Assembly (NCBI GenBank): GCA_028874795.1
Contig: JAPPHT010000009.1
Coordinates: 56,103-114,552, forward strand
Direction: 5' to 3'
Origin: Chloroflexota bacterium
GTDB taxonomy: Bacteria > Chloroflexota > Dehalococcoidia > Lucifugimonadales > Australimonadaceae
Length of the DNA stretch: 58,450 nt
Part shown: in pieces, positions 23,101 through 30,640 of the stretch
Position numbering within the stretch: the first letter of the stretch is position 1
Layout: the number at the start of each line of letters is the position of its first letter
Made by a program: the position numbers and the translations under genes
Notes under the pieces: generated by a model
Database searches by the model: none
Seen by the model: the letters and a program-made list of their open reading frames with translations, nothing else
What the model was told of the DNA's origin: nothing

Positions 23101-24393
23101 ATGGAGAGCGGCCCCACGCGCATACAGCACCTGCCCCGCCTGTGGCCGTCCCGTGCCTACTACGGCTGGGCCATCGTATTCACGAGCTTCTTCATCTCCA
23201 TAGCACAGGTGCCGATGTACGGCCCCGTCTTCTCCGTTTTCATGAAACCCATCGAGGACGAACTCGGCTGGTCGCGTTTCACCATCACGGTCGCCTTCAC
23301 GGTGGGAAGCCTTGGGGGCGCGCTGCTTGCCTCGGCGGTCGGGCCGATCGTGGACCGGTACGGCGCGCGGGGCGTGATGAGCGTGACCGGCCTGCTTGTG
23401 ACGGCGGGGCTGCTGGGCATATCAGCGATGAGCGAGCCGTGGCACTTCTGGGTGGCGTACGGAGCGGCGAGGACGGTGTCTGTCGCGGGGGTAGGACTCG
23501 GTACGTCGGTCGCCATCGCCAACTGGTTCATCCGCATGCGCGGGCGGGCCATCGCGATGCGCGCCGCCGGACAGCGCGCAGGGCAGGCCGTCATGCCGCT
23601 GATCATCCTGCCGGTGCTGCTCACGGCGGGATGGCGCGAGTCGTTCGTCGTGCTCGGGATCGTGGCCGCGCTCTTCATCACCGTGCCGTCGCTGCTGTTC
23701 ATCCGCCGAAGGCCGGAGGACTTCGGCCTTCGGCCCGACGGGGATAGCGCTCCGTCAGCCGATACCCCGCGCGCCCGGGGTTCCACCGAGTACTCGTGGA
23801 CGCTCCGGGAGGTCCGGACGACGCGGACTCTGTGGTTGCTGACGGTGGGGATGGCCGCGGGCCTGGCGGCGCAGATCGCCATCAACGTGCACGCGGTGGC
23901 GAACTTCGAGGACAAGGGCATCGCGCAGGGGCTCGCGGTGACCGTGGCGAGCATCTTCACCGGTGTGGCGGCTGTCTCGATGCTGGGCTGGGGCATGCTG
24001 GTGGAGCGTATCCACGTGCGCTACGTGAGCATGGCGGCGATGGCGCTCTTCTTCCTGGCGATGGGCGTGCTGCTCGTTGCTGAGACGTACGCGATGGCCG
24101 TGCTCTTCGCGTTCCTCTTCGGCCTGGGGACGGGCGGCTGGACGGTGGCGCAGATGATCATGATCCCCAACTACTTCGGGCGTCTCCACGCGGGATCGAT
24201 AAAGGGCTTCATCTCACCGGTCGAGGGGTTGCTGGGCATCAGCGGGCCCCTGGTGGCGGCCAGGGTGCACGACGCGACAGACAGCTACGACGCGGCGTTC
24301 GTCGCGGCTGCGGCGACGTTCGCGCTGGGCTGCGCGGCGTTCTATCTCGCGAAGCCCCTGCGCGCCCCGTCGGCGGTGGGGGCAACGGCCTGA
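23101..24393 (+). CDS. MFS transporter (monocarboxylate/OFA-like), paralogue 1
   Basis: A 430-aa, 12-TM major facilitator with the opening pattern YGWAIVFTSFFISIAQVPMYGP and the motif-A loop DRYGARG between TM2 and TM3. The central loop has RRRPEDFGLRPDG, common to OFA/monocarboxylate-type carriers. The frame is open six codons earlier (23083), but ATG 23101 gives a better N-terminus. It is immediately followed, with stop and start sharing one base (TGATG), by a clear paralogue. Likely role: proton-coupled transport of a small organic acid. Confidence 0.87.
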   Translation: MESGPTRIQHLPRLWPSRAYYGWAIVFTSFFISIAQVPMYGPVFSVFMKPIEDELGWSRFTITVAFTVGSLGGALLASAVGPIVDRYGARGVMSVTGLLVTAGLLGISAMSEPWHFWVAYGAARTVSVAGVGLGTSVAIANWFIRMRGRAIAMRAAGQRAGQAVMPLIILPVLLTAGWRESFVVLGIVAALFITVPSLLFIRRRPEDFGLRPDGDSAPSADTPRARGSTEYSWTLREVRTTRTLWLLTVGMAAGLAAQIAINVHAVANFEDKGIAQGLAVTVASIFTGVAAVSMLGWGMLVERIHVRYVSMAAMALFFLAMGVLLVAETYAMAVLFAFLFGLGTGGWTVAQMIMIPNYFGRLHAGSIKGFISPVEGLLGISGPLVAARVHDATDSYDAAFVAAAATFALGCAAFYLAKPLRAPSAVGATA

Positions 24394-25697
24394 TGCACGA
24401 GCAACAGCACCAGCAGATCCCCCGGCTGTGGCCGTTCAAGAACGTCTTCTACGGCTGGGCGATCGTGGGCACGTCCGTCGTGGTGACGTTCGCGCAGGTG
24501 CCGATGTATGGGCCTGTGCTGTCCGTTTTCGTGACGCCGATCGAGCAGGAGCTGGGGTGGGCGCGTTGGGAGACCGCCATGGCGTTCACCATCGGCAGCC
24601 TGGGAGGGTCGATCGGCTCGGCCCTCGTCGGGAACCTGCTGGACCGGTACGGCGCACGGGCGGCCGTGGTGGTTTCAGGGATGCTGGTCACCGGGGCGCT
24701 CCTGGGACTTGCAGCCATGCAGGAGGTGTGGCAGTTCTGGGGGCTGTTCGGGCTCGGCCGGACGGCGGCGCTTGCGGGGGTGAACCTCGGCGTTACGGTC
24801 GCGATCGGCAACTGGTTCATCCGCAAGCGCGGGCGGGCGCTATCGTTCATGACCGTGGGTCTCCGGGCCGGGCAGGCGTTCGTGCCGTTGATCATCGCGA
24901 CGCCGCTCATCCTTGCCTACTCGTGGCGCCACGCGTACCTGGCGCTGGCGGTGATGGCGTTCGTCTTCGTCGCTCTACCCGGCTGGATGTTCATTCGGCG
25001 CAGGCCGGAGGACTTCGGCTTGCGCCCGGACGGCGCACAGCCGGACGAGGTGGCCGCACGGTCCACCGATGCTCCTGGGAGCGACCCTGATGGAGAAGTG
25101 TCGTTCACGCTGGCGGAGGCGAAACGCACACCGGCATTCTGGCTGCTGACCTTCGCGACGATGACGGTGATCTTCGCGCAGACCTCGGTGAACGTGCACG
25201 CCGTGCCCAGCGTTGAGGACCGGGGCGTGAGCCAGGCGTTCTCCGGCGCGTTCGTCTTCATTATCATGGGGACGGCCGCGCTCTCGGCCTACGTGTGGGG
25301 CGCGCTGATGGACAGGTTCCACGTGCGGTGGGCGACCATCGCCGCGACGGTGTTCTCGGCGGTTGCGATGATCGTCCTCCTGTTCGCCGACGACATCCTG
25401 ACAGCGACCGTGTTCGGCGTGCTGTTCGGCCTCGGCACGGGAGCGTGGACGATCTCCCAGATACTGCTGTTCGCCAACTACTTCGGCCGACGGCACCTGG
25501 GGGCCATACGTGGACTATCACAGCTGCTCGCGGCCCCGCTCTCGTCGTTTGGCGCCGTGCTTGCGGGCCTTATCCACGACCTCACGGACAGCTACACGCT
25601 GGCCTTCCTCATCTTCTTCGGAGCGCTCGTTACCGTAGTCGTGGCGCTTCTGCTGGCGAAGCCGCCGCGCAAGCCCACCGGTCCACCCCCATCCTGA
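24393..25697 (+). CDS. MFS transporter (monocarboxylate/OFA-like), paralogue 2
   Basis: 434-aa sister of the preceding gene, with the same order of motifs: FYGWAIVGTS, AQVPMYGP, LLDRYGARA, IRKRGRA, IRRRPEDFGLRPDG. The pair arose by tandem duplication and has diverged considerably. They are translationally coupled (TGATG at 24391-24395). Two carriers in one message may transport related substrates or work as a heterodimer; sequence alone cannot decide. Convergent gdhA ends 28 bases downstream. Confidence 0.87.
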   Translation: MHEQQHQQIPRLWPFKNVFYGWAIVGTSVVVTFAQVPMYGPVLSVFVTPIEQELGWARWETAMAFTIGSLGGSIGSALVGNLLDRYGARAAVVVSGMLVTGALLGLAAMQEVWQFWGLFGLGRTAALAGVNLGVTVAIGNWFIRKRGRALSFMTVGLRAGQAFVPLIIATPLILAYSWRHAYLALAVMAFVFVALPGWMFIRRRPEDFGLRPDGAQPDEVAARSTDAPGSDPDGEVSFTLAEAKRTPAFWLLTFATMTVIFAQTSVNVHAVPSVEDRGVSQAFSGAFVFIIMGTAALSAYVWGALMDRFHVRWATIAATVFSAVAMIVLLFADDILTATVFGVLFGLGTGAWTISQILLFANYFGRRHLGAIRGLSQLLAAPLSSFGAVLAGLIHDLTDSYTLAFLIFFGALVTVVVALLLAKPPRKPTGPPPS

Positions 25698-25725
25698 CCT
25701 TCCCCATCAAGAGGGAAGGGACCGG

Positions 25726-26973
25726 CTAAACGAACCCTCGCAGTTGGATGGCCCTGGCCACGCGCTCCACGCCTATCTCCATCGCTGCCTCGCGGTACGT
25801 GCATCCGGCTTGCCGCGCCTTCGAGACGACTGCGCGATAGGCGGCGACGATGCGATGGCGCAGTTCGTCGTTCACGCGTTCCTCCGTCCAACTGAACTGC
25901 TGGAGGTTCTGCGTCCACTCGAAGTAGGAGACGGTGACGCCTCCGCCGTTGACGAGGATGTCCGGGAGCACGGGGATGCCGCGCTCGCAGAGGATGCGGT
26001 CGGCTTCGGGCGTCGTTGGGTGATTGGCGGCCTCGAGCACGACCTTCGTCGGAAGCGTCCCTGCGTTCTCCTCGGTCAGGGCGTTCTCCATCGCCGCTGG
26101 CACGAATACGTCGCACTCCACCGAGAAGATGTCCTCCGTGCGGCAGTTCTCGCCGCCCGTGAACCCGGCGACCGTGCGGTGTTCCCTCGCGTATTCGGCA
26201 AGCGCTGGTATGTCCAGCCCGCTCCCATTGCAGACCGAGCCGTGCAGGTCCGCGACCGCGACGATGCGCAAGCCCTCCTCGTGCGCGATACGCGCGAACC
26301 AGGAGCCGACGTTGCCGAACCCCTGCACGGCGACGCGCGCGCCCTGCACCTGCATGCCGAGGTCCCGCATCGCCTCCATGAGCACGAACACCGCGCCGCG
26401 TCCAGTGGCCGCCTCACGTCCGGCGGAGCCGCCGAGTTCGATGGGCTTGCCGGTGACGACGGACGGGTTGTAGCCGTGCAACTGGCCGTACTCGTCCATC
26501 ATCCACGCCATCGTCTGGGCGTTGGTGCCCATGTCCGGGGCCGGGATGTCGCGATGGGGGCCCAGGAGGTGCTGGATGCTGCGGGTGTAGCGTCGCGTGA
26601 GGCGGTTCAGTTCCGCGTCGCTCAGCGTGTGGGGGTCGAGCTCGATGCCACCTTTCGCGCCACCGAACGGTATATCGAGCAGGGCAGTCTTCCATGTCAT
26701 CAGCGAGGCGAGGGCGCGCACCTCATCTTCGTCGGCGTGCGGGTGGTAGCGGACGCCTCCCTTATACGGCCCGCGTACGGCGTTGTGCTGCACGCGGTAG
26801 CCGATGAAGACCTCGATGCGGTCGTCGTCCATCCGCACAGGGATCGAGACGCGGAGCTCCCGCCACGGCTCGATGAGCATGTTGCACATGCCCTTGGACA
26901 GACCAAGCCGGTCAGCCGCGCAGTCGAACGACTGCCGGACGTCATCCTGGGCGCTTCTCTCCTTGACGGCCAT
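25726..26973 (-). CDS. gdhA: Glu/Leu/Phe/Val dehydrogenase, probably glutamate dehydrogenase
   Basis: NAD(P)-dependent oxidative deamination of glutamate to 2-oxoglutarate and ammonia, or the reverse. The 415-aa length fits the hexameric short family. Substrate-binding and catalytic lysines are in GGVRYHP, MTWKTALLDIPFGGAKGG (residues ~92-110). PAPDMGTN carries the catalytic Asp. The Rossmann dinucleotide motif is VQGFGNVGSW. ATG 26973 follows GAGAGGAGAAG. It is divergent from the MFS gene at 27085 and links carbon to ammonia metabolism alongside amt-PII at 45 kb. Confidence 0.92.
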   Translation of the reverse strand: MAVKERSAQDDVRQSFDCAADRLGLSKGMCNMLIEPWRELRVSIPVRMDDDRIEVFIGYRVQHNAVRGPYKGGVRYHPHADEDEVRALASLMTWKTALLDIPFGGAKGGIELDPHTLSDAELNRLTRRYTRSIQHLLGPHRDIPAPDMGTNAQTMAWMMDEYGQLHGYNPSVVTGKPIELGGSAGREAATGRGAVFVLMEAMRDLGMQVQGARVAVQGFGNVGSWFARIAHEEGLRIVAVADLHGSVCNGSGLDIPALAEYAREHRTVAGFTGGENCRTEDIFSVECDVFVPAAMENALTEENAGTLPTKVVLEAANHPTTPEADRILCERGIPVLPDILVNGGGVTVSYFEWTQNLQQFSWTEERVNDELRHRIVAAYRAVVSKARQAGCTYREAAMEIGVERVARAIQLRGFV

Positions 26974-27084
26974 GCTCTTCTCCTCTCAATTCGAGGATAT
27001 CACCCTGCCCCTCCAGCCCTGCCCGTGGCAACGCGCCGCGAGGTCCGGAGGCTGCTATGCTCGCGATGTGGTGACGAACAGCGC

Positions 27085-28320
27085 ATGAGCGTTTCAGAAC
27101 GGCGGAGGCATCCCGCCCTTACCCACGCCCCTATCTTCTTCTCCTTCTTCACGTGGGGGTTCGGGACGGGCGCTCAGAACCTGGGGCGCTCGCTGTTCGC
27201 ATTGTTCCTCACGGGCAACGTCTTCCTGGTGGGGGTGATGATGGCGGTCAACGCCATCCCGCGCGCCTTCACCGGCCCGGTGACCGGCTTCCTCACGGAC
27301 CGACTTGGGCGCAAGCCGATGGTGCTCCTCGGCCCTATCGTGCGGGGCGCCACCAACATCGGGCAGTACTTCGCGGACGACTACATCACATTCCTCGTGC
27401 TGGAAGTGATTGGGCAGGTGGGCGTGGCGATCTGGGCAACGAGCTCCAACGTCCTCCTCTCCGACGTCACGACGACTGAGAACCGCGGCCGCATGCTGGC
27501 CCTGCGCACGATGGCGATGCGACTGGGGTTCGTCGCCGGGCCTGCGGTGGGAGGCGTGCTGGCGGCGACGTTCGGGATCGAGTCGGTGTTCCTGCTGAAC
27601 GGAGTGAGCAAGATAGTCATCGTGATCGTCGTGCTGACGATGGTCAGAGAGACGCGTCCGGAAGAACTGGCCAGGCCGGGTGGGGCAGGGAGGCAGGGGG
27701 CGCGGCTGTCGTTGGAGCCGTTTCGCCACCGGACGTTCGCGGTGGTAGCAATGGCGACGGCCGTTTTCGCGATGAGCAACGCGGGCATCGTGCAGACACT
27801 GTTGCCGGTGCACGCCGTGGAGGCGCTGGAGCTGGACGCCGCGGTAGTGGGGTTCCTCATCAGCCTGAGTTCGACCCTGGCATTCCTCTGGGCGTTCCCG
27901 AACGGGATGATCGCGGACCGTTTCGGACGCAAGTGGTCACTCGGGCCGGGGTTGCTGATGATGGCCGTGGCAGCGGTGGTGCTGACCGTGGGCGACGTGT
28001 ATGCGGCACTACTCGTGGCGGCGGTCTTTCTTGGCATGGGCGAGGCGATGGGCATGGGAACGTCGCAGACGTTCGCGATGGACCTCGCGCCGCCGGAGAA
28101 GCGCGGGATGTACATGGGCCTGTCCATGATGGCGAACTCGGTGGGCGCGACGGCAGGGCCGCTCCTGCTCACCGGCCTCTACCACTTCGTCCACCCGGAC
28201 GTGTCGTTCGTCACAATGACGGTGCTGCTCCTGCTGGCGGTTCTCCTCCTGGCGTTGCTGGCGCAGGAGACGGGAGGCCGAGCGCGGCTGCAGCGGGTCG
28301 ACGCCCAATCGGAGCCATAG
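27085..28320 (+). CDS. MFS transporter, drug-efflux type
   Basis: 411-aa major facilitator with 12 predicted TM segments. Motif A reads DRLGRKPM between TM2 and TM3 and is repeated as DRFGRKWS between TM8 and TM9, typical of multidrug or sugar-efflux carriers. ENRGRMLALRTMAMRLGFVAGPAVGG carries motif C (antiporter motif). The frame stays open far upstream antisense to gdhA, but the family begins at ATG 27085 (MSVSERRRHPAL). The substrate is unknown. Confidence 0.85.
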   Translation: MSVSERRRHPALTHAPIFFSFFTWGFGTGAQNLGRSLFALFLTGNVFLVGVMMAVNAIPRAFTGPVTGFLTDRLGRKPMVLLGPIVRGATNIGQYFADDYITFLVLEVIGQVGVAIWATSSNVLLSDVTTTENRGRMLALRTMAMRLGFVAGPAVGGVLAATFGIESVFLLNGVSKIVIVIVVLTMVRETRPEELARPGGAGRQGARLSLEPFRHRTFAVVAMATAVFAMSNAGIVQTLLPVHAVEALELDAAVVGFLISLSSTLAFLWAFPNGMIADRFGRKWSLGPGLLMMAVAAVVLTVGDVYAALLVAAVFLGMGEAMGMGTSQTFAMDLAPPEKRGMYMGLSMMANSVGATAGPLLLTGLYHFVHPDVSFVTMTVLLLLAVLLLALLAQETGGRARLQRVDAQSEP

Positions 28321-28344
28321 CGTCGTTCTTGCGCCGCTAGCCGA

Positions 28345-29541
28345 TTGACCCGCATCGTGGGAACGGCGCATCATCTGAGCATCGAAACTCAGGTAGCATC
28401 CCTCCCTTCTTTGGCTTCCACTCCGCCGTACTCGTTCGTCGATGAGCAGCAGGCGCTCGACGACGCGGTCGCAGTGCTTGCGTCATCCCCATCTGTCGGA
28501 GTGGATACCGAGGCTGACAGCCGTCACCACTACCCTGAGAAGGTGTGCCTCCTCCAACTGTCGGATGGCGCACGTACGTATCTCGTCGACACGCTGGCGG
28601 GTCTCGATTATGGGGCGCTGGGCGAGTTGTTCCTCGACCGCGCCGTGCAGAAAGTGCTGCACGGCGCGGACTTCGACCTGCGCGGGTTGCACCGCGACTT
28701 TGGTTTCACGTTCGCCAACTGTTACGACACGTCCATCGCTGCCCGGTTCGCCGGCATCGAGCGATTCGGCCTCGCGTCGCTGCTCGAGGAGGTCCTGGAC
28801 GTGCGTATCCCGAAGGACCAACGCCTGAGGCGGGCTGACTGGTCCCGCCGTCCTCTGGAGAACGACGCGCTTTCTTACGCAGCGTCAGACGTGACCCACC
28901 TCCCTGAGCTGCGGAGCGTGCTGCACGGGCGGGTCCGCGAGCTCGGCAGAGAGCTCTGGGTCGCGGAGGAGTGCGAACGCCTGACGGAGGTTCGGTATAC
29001 ACCTCCGGACCCCGACACGGCATGGCTGTCGGTGAAGGGCTCACACGTGCTGGATGGCAGGGGCCTCGCGGTTCTGAAGGCCCTGCACGACTTCCGGGAG
29101 GCGGAGGCGCTGCGGCTGGACCGCCCGCCGGCGTACGTACTTCCCGCACAGGCGCTGGTCTACCTTGCAGCGCACAGGACCGCACCGATCGAGGACGTTC
29201 CGGGGATGAGCGCCACGCTGGTCCGGCGTTATGGGCGGGGCATACGCGCCGCCGTCAAGGCCGGCACGTCGTCGCCTCCGCTGCAGCGCCCGCGCCCGCC
29301 GCAACCGCTGTTCCCGCGGCTCACCAGGGAAGAGGCGGCGCGGTTCACGCGGCTGAAGCGGTGGCGGGCTGGCCTCGGAGTGGACCTGGGCGTAGACCCC
29401 TCGATCCTCTGGCCGATGCGGAGCCTGGAGCGGCTGGCCCGCGCGCCGGGGTCGCTCGACGCGGAGTGTGCTTCCGTGGAGGTGCGGGCGTGGCAACGGG
29501 AACGGTTCGCTGGGCTGCTGCGCCGGGAACTGGAAGGGTGA
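28345..29541 (+). CDS. rnd: ribonuclease D-like 3'-5' exonuclease with HRDC domain
   Basis: Trims 3' ends of tRNA and other structured RNAs. The 398-aa length and order match RNase D. DEDD exonuclease motif I is VDTEADS (Asp54, Glu56), motif II is VLHGADFDLRGLHRDF, and motif III is YAASDVTHLPEL. An HRDC-like helical domain follows (LHDFREAEALRLDRPPAYVLP) and probably a second near the C-terminus. TTG 28345 is the first possible start, but no ribosome site is visible; GTG 28357 or TTG 28411 are alternatives. Its stop overlaps the next start by one base. Confidence 0.85.
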   Translation: MTRIVGTAHHLSIETQVASLPSLASTPPYSFVDEQQALDDAVAVLASSPSVGVDTEADSRHHYPEKVCLLQLSDGARTYLVDTLAGLDYGALGELFLDRAVQKVLHGADFDLRGLHRDFGFTFANCYDTSIAARFAGIERFGLASLLEEVLDVRIPKDQRLRRADWSRRPLENDALSYAASDVTHLPELRSVLHGRVRELGRELWVAEECERLTEVRYTPPDPDTAWLSVKGSHVLDGRGLAVLKALHDFREAEALRLDRPPAYVLPAQALVYLAAHRTAPIEDVPGMSATLVRRYGRGIRAAVKAGTSSPPLQRPRPPQPLFPRLTREEAARFTRLKRWRAGLGVDLGVDPSILWPMRSLERLARAPGSLDAECASVEVRAWQRERFAGLLRRELEG

Positions 29542-30518
29542 TGCAGCCACCAACGATGCGGGACGTCTACGAGGCGCGAAAGACCATTGCGCCGTACCTG
29601 GCCCGCACGCCGCTGCAGTACTCGGCAGGCTTGAGCCGTGTGTTCGATGCGGACGTGTACCTTAAGCACGAGGAGCATCATCCGCTGGGCGCCTACAAGA
29701 TCCGGGGCGGCATCAACCTGCTCGCGCACATGGGCGAGGAAGAGCGAAGCCGGGGGCTGATCACCGCATCCACCGGCAACCACGGACAGTCGATAGCCTT
29801 CGCCTGCCGGATGTTCGGTGCAAAGGCGTTGATCGCATTGCCCGCGAAGGACCCCAACCCCGTGAAGGTGGCGGCGATGGAGGCCCTGGGAGCGGAGTTG
29901 GTGTTCCACGGGGACAACTTCGACGAGGCGAGAGCCCACTGCGAACGGCTCGCCGCGGAGGAAGGCTACCGCTACGTTCACGCGGTCAACGAGCCGCTGC
30001 TCATCGCAGGCGTGGCGACGCAGGCGTTGGAGATCATCGAGGAATTGCCTGACGTTGAAGTGCTGTACGTCCCGCTGGGGGGCGGTACAGAGGCGTCCGG
30101 CGCCTGCATCGTTACCAGCGGGATAGCCCCCGATGTCAAGGTCCGCGCCGTGCAGTCGGAAGCAGCGCCGGCCGGTTATCTGTCGTGGCAACGAGGCGAG
30201 CTGGTGCAGGCCTCGATGAACACGTTCGCGGAGGGCATCGCCACCGTGTCCGGCTATGAACTTCCGCAACAGATCATCCGCCATGTGCTGGACGATTTCG
30301 TGCTCGTGAGCGACGACGAGATACGCCATGCGATGGGTATGCTCATCCAGGAGGCGCATACGCTGTCGGAAGGCGCGGGCGCCGCGGCAACGGCGGGAGC
30401 GTACAAACAACGGGAGTCGCTGGCCGGCAGGAAGGTCTCTATCACGGTCAGCGGCGCGAATACGACGGCGGCCCAACTCTCGGCTGCGCTGGAGACGTAC
30501 GCGCGGATGGAGGGGTAG
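29541..30518 (+). CDS. PLP-dependent threonine/serine dehydratase family protein
   Basis: Fold-type II PLP enzyme (325 aa). Lys53 in GAYKIRGG forms the Schiff base, STGNHGQS (77-84) binds the substrate carboxylate, and PLGGGTEASG near 185 forms the phosphate cup. There is no C-terminal ACT regulatory domain, so it resembles catabolic threonine ammonia-lyase or serine racemase-type proteins rather than biosynthetic IlvA. Phe-in-place-of-Tyr type variations are not resolvable by eye. ATG 29541 shares one base with the rnd stop (TGATG), so the two are coupled, although no functional link is evident. Confidence 0.83.
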   Translation: MQPPTMRDVYEARKTIAPYLARTPLQYSAGLSRVFDADVYLKHEEHHPLGAYKIRGGINLLAHMGEEERSRGLITASTGNHGQSIAFACRMFGAKALIALPAKDPNPVKVAAMEALGAELVFHGDNFDEARAHCERLAAEEGYRYVHAVNEPLLIAGVATQALEIIEELPDVEVLYVPLGGGTEASGACIVTSGIAPDVKVRAVQSEAAPAGYLSWQRGELVQASMNTFAEGIATVSGYELPQQIIRHVLDDFVLVSDDEIRHAMGMLIQEAHTLSEGAGAAATAGAYKQRESLAGRKVSITVSGANTTAAQLSAALETYARMEG

Positions 30519-30550
30519 TTGCCCAACCCCACCCCGGAGGGCCTTCACCC

Positions 30551-30586
30551 GCCGCCCTTCGGGCGGCACTCTCTCCCTCAGGAGAG
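30551..30586. terminator. Tandem hairpins after the dehydratase gene
   Basis: Two adjacent stems: GCCGCCC-TTC-GGGCGGC (30551-30567) and CTCTCC-CTCA-GGAGAG (30571-30586). No T-run follows. They separate the dehydratase gene from the molybdenum hydroxylase gene. The second stem resembles the CTCTTCC/GGAGAG core near 40001-40018, so this may also be a dispersed repeat rather than a dedicated terminator. Confidence 0.5.
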
Positions 30587-30640
30587 GGGACAGGCTGGCG
30601 TGCTATCCTTCCCGCATCCCTGATCCCTGCCGGAGTTGCG

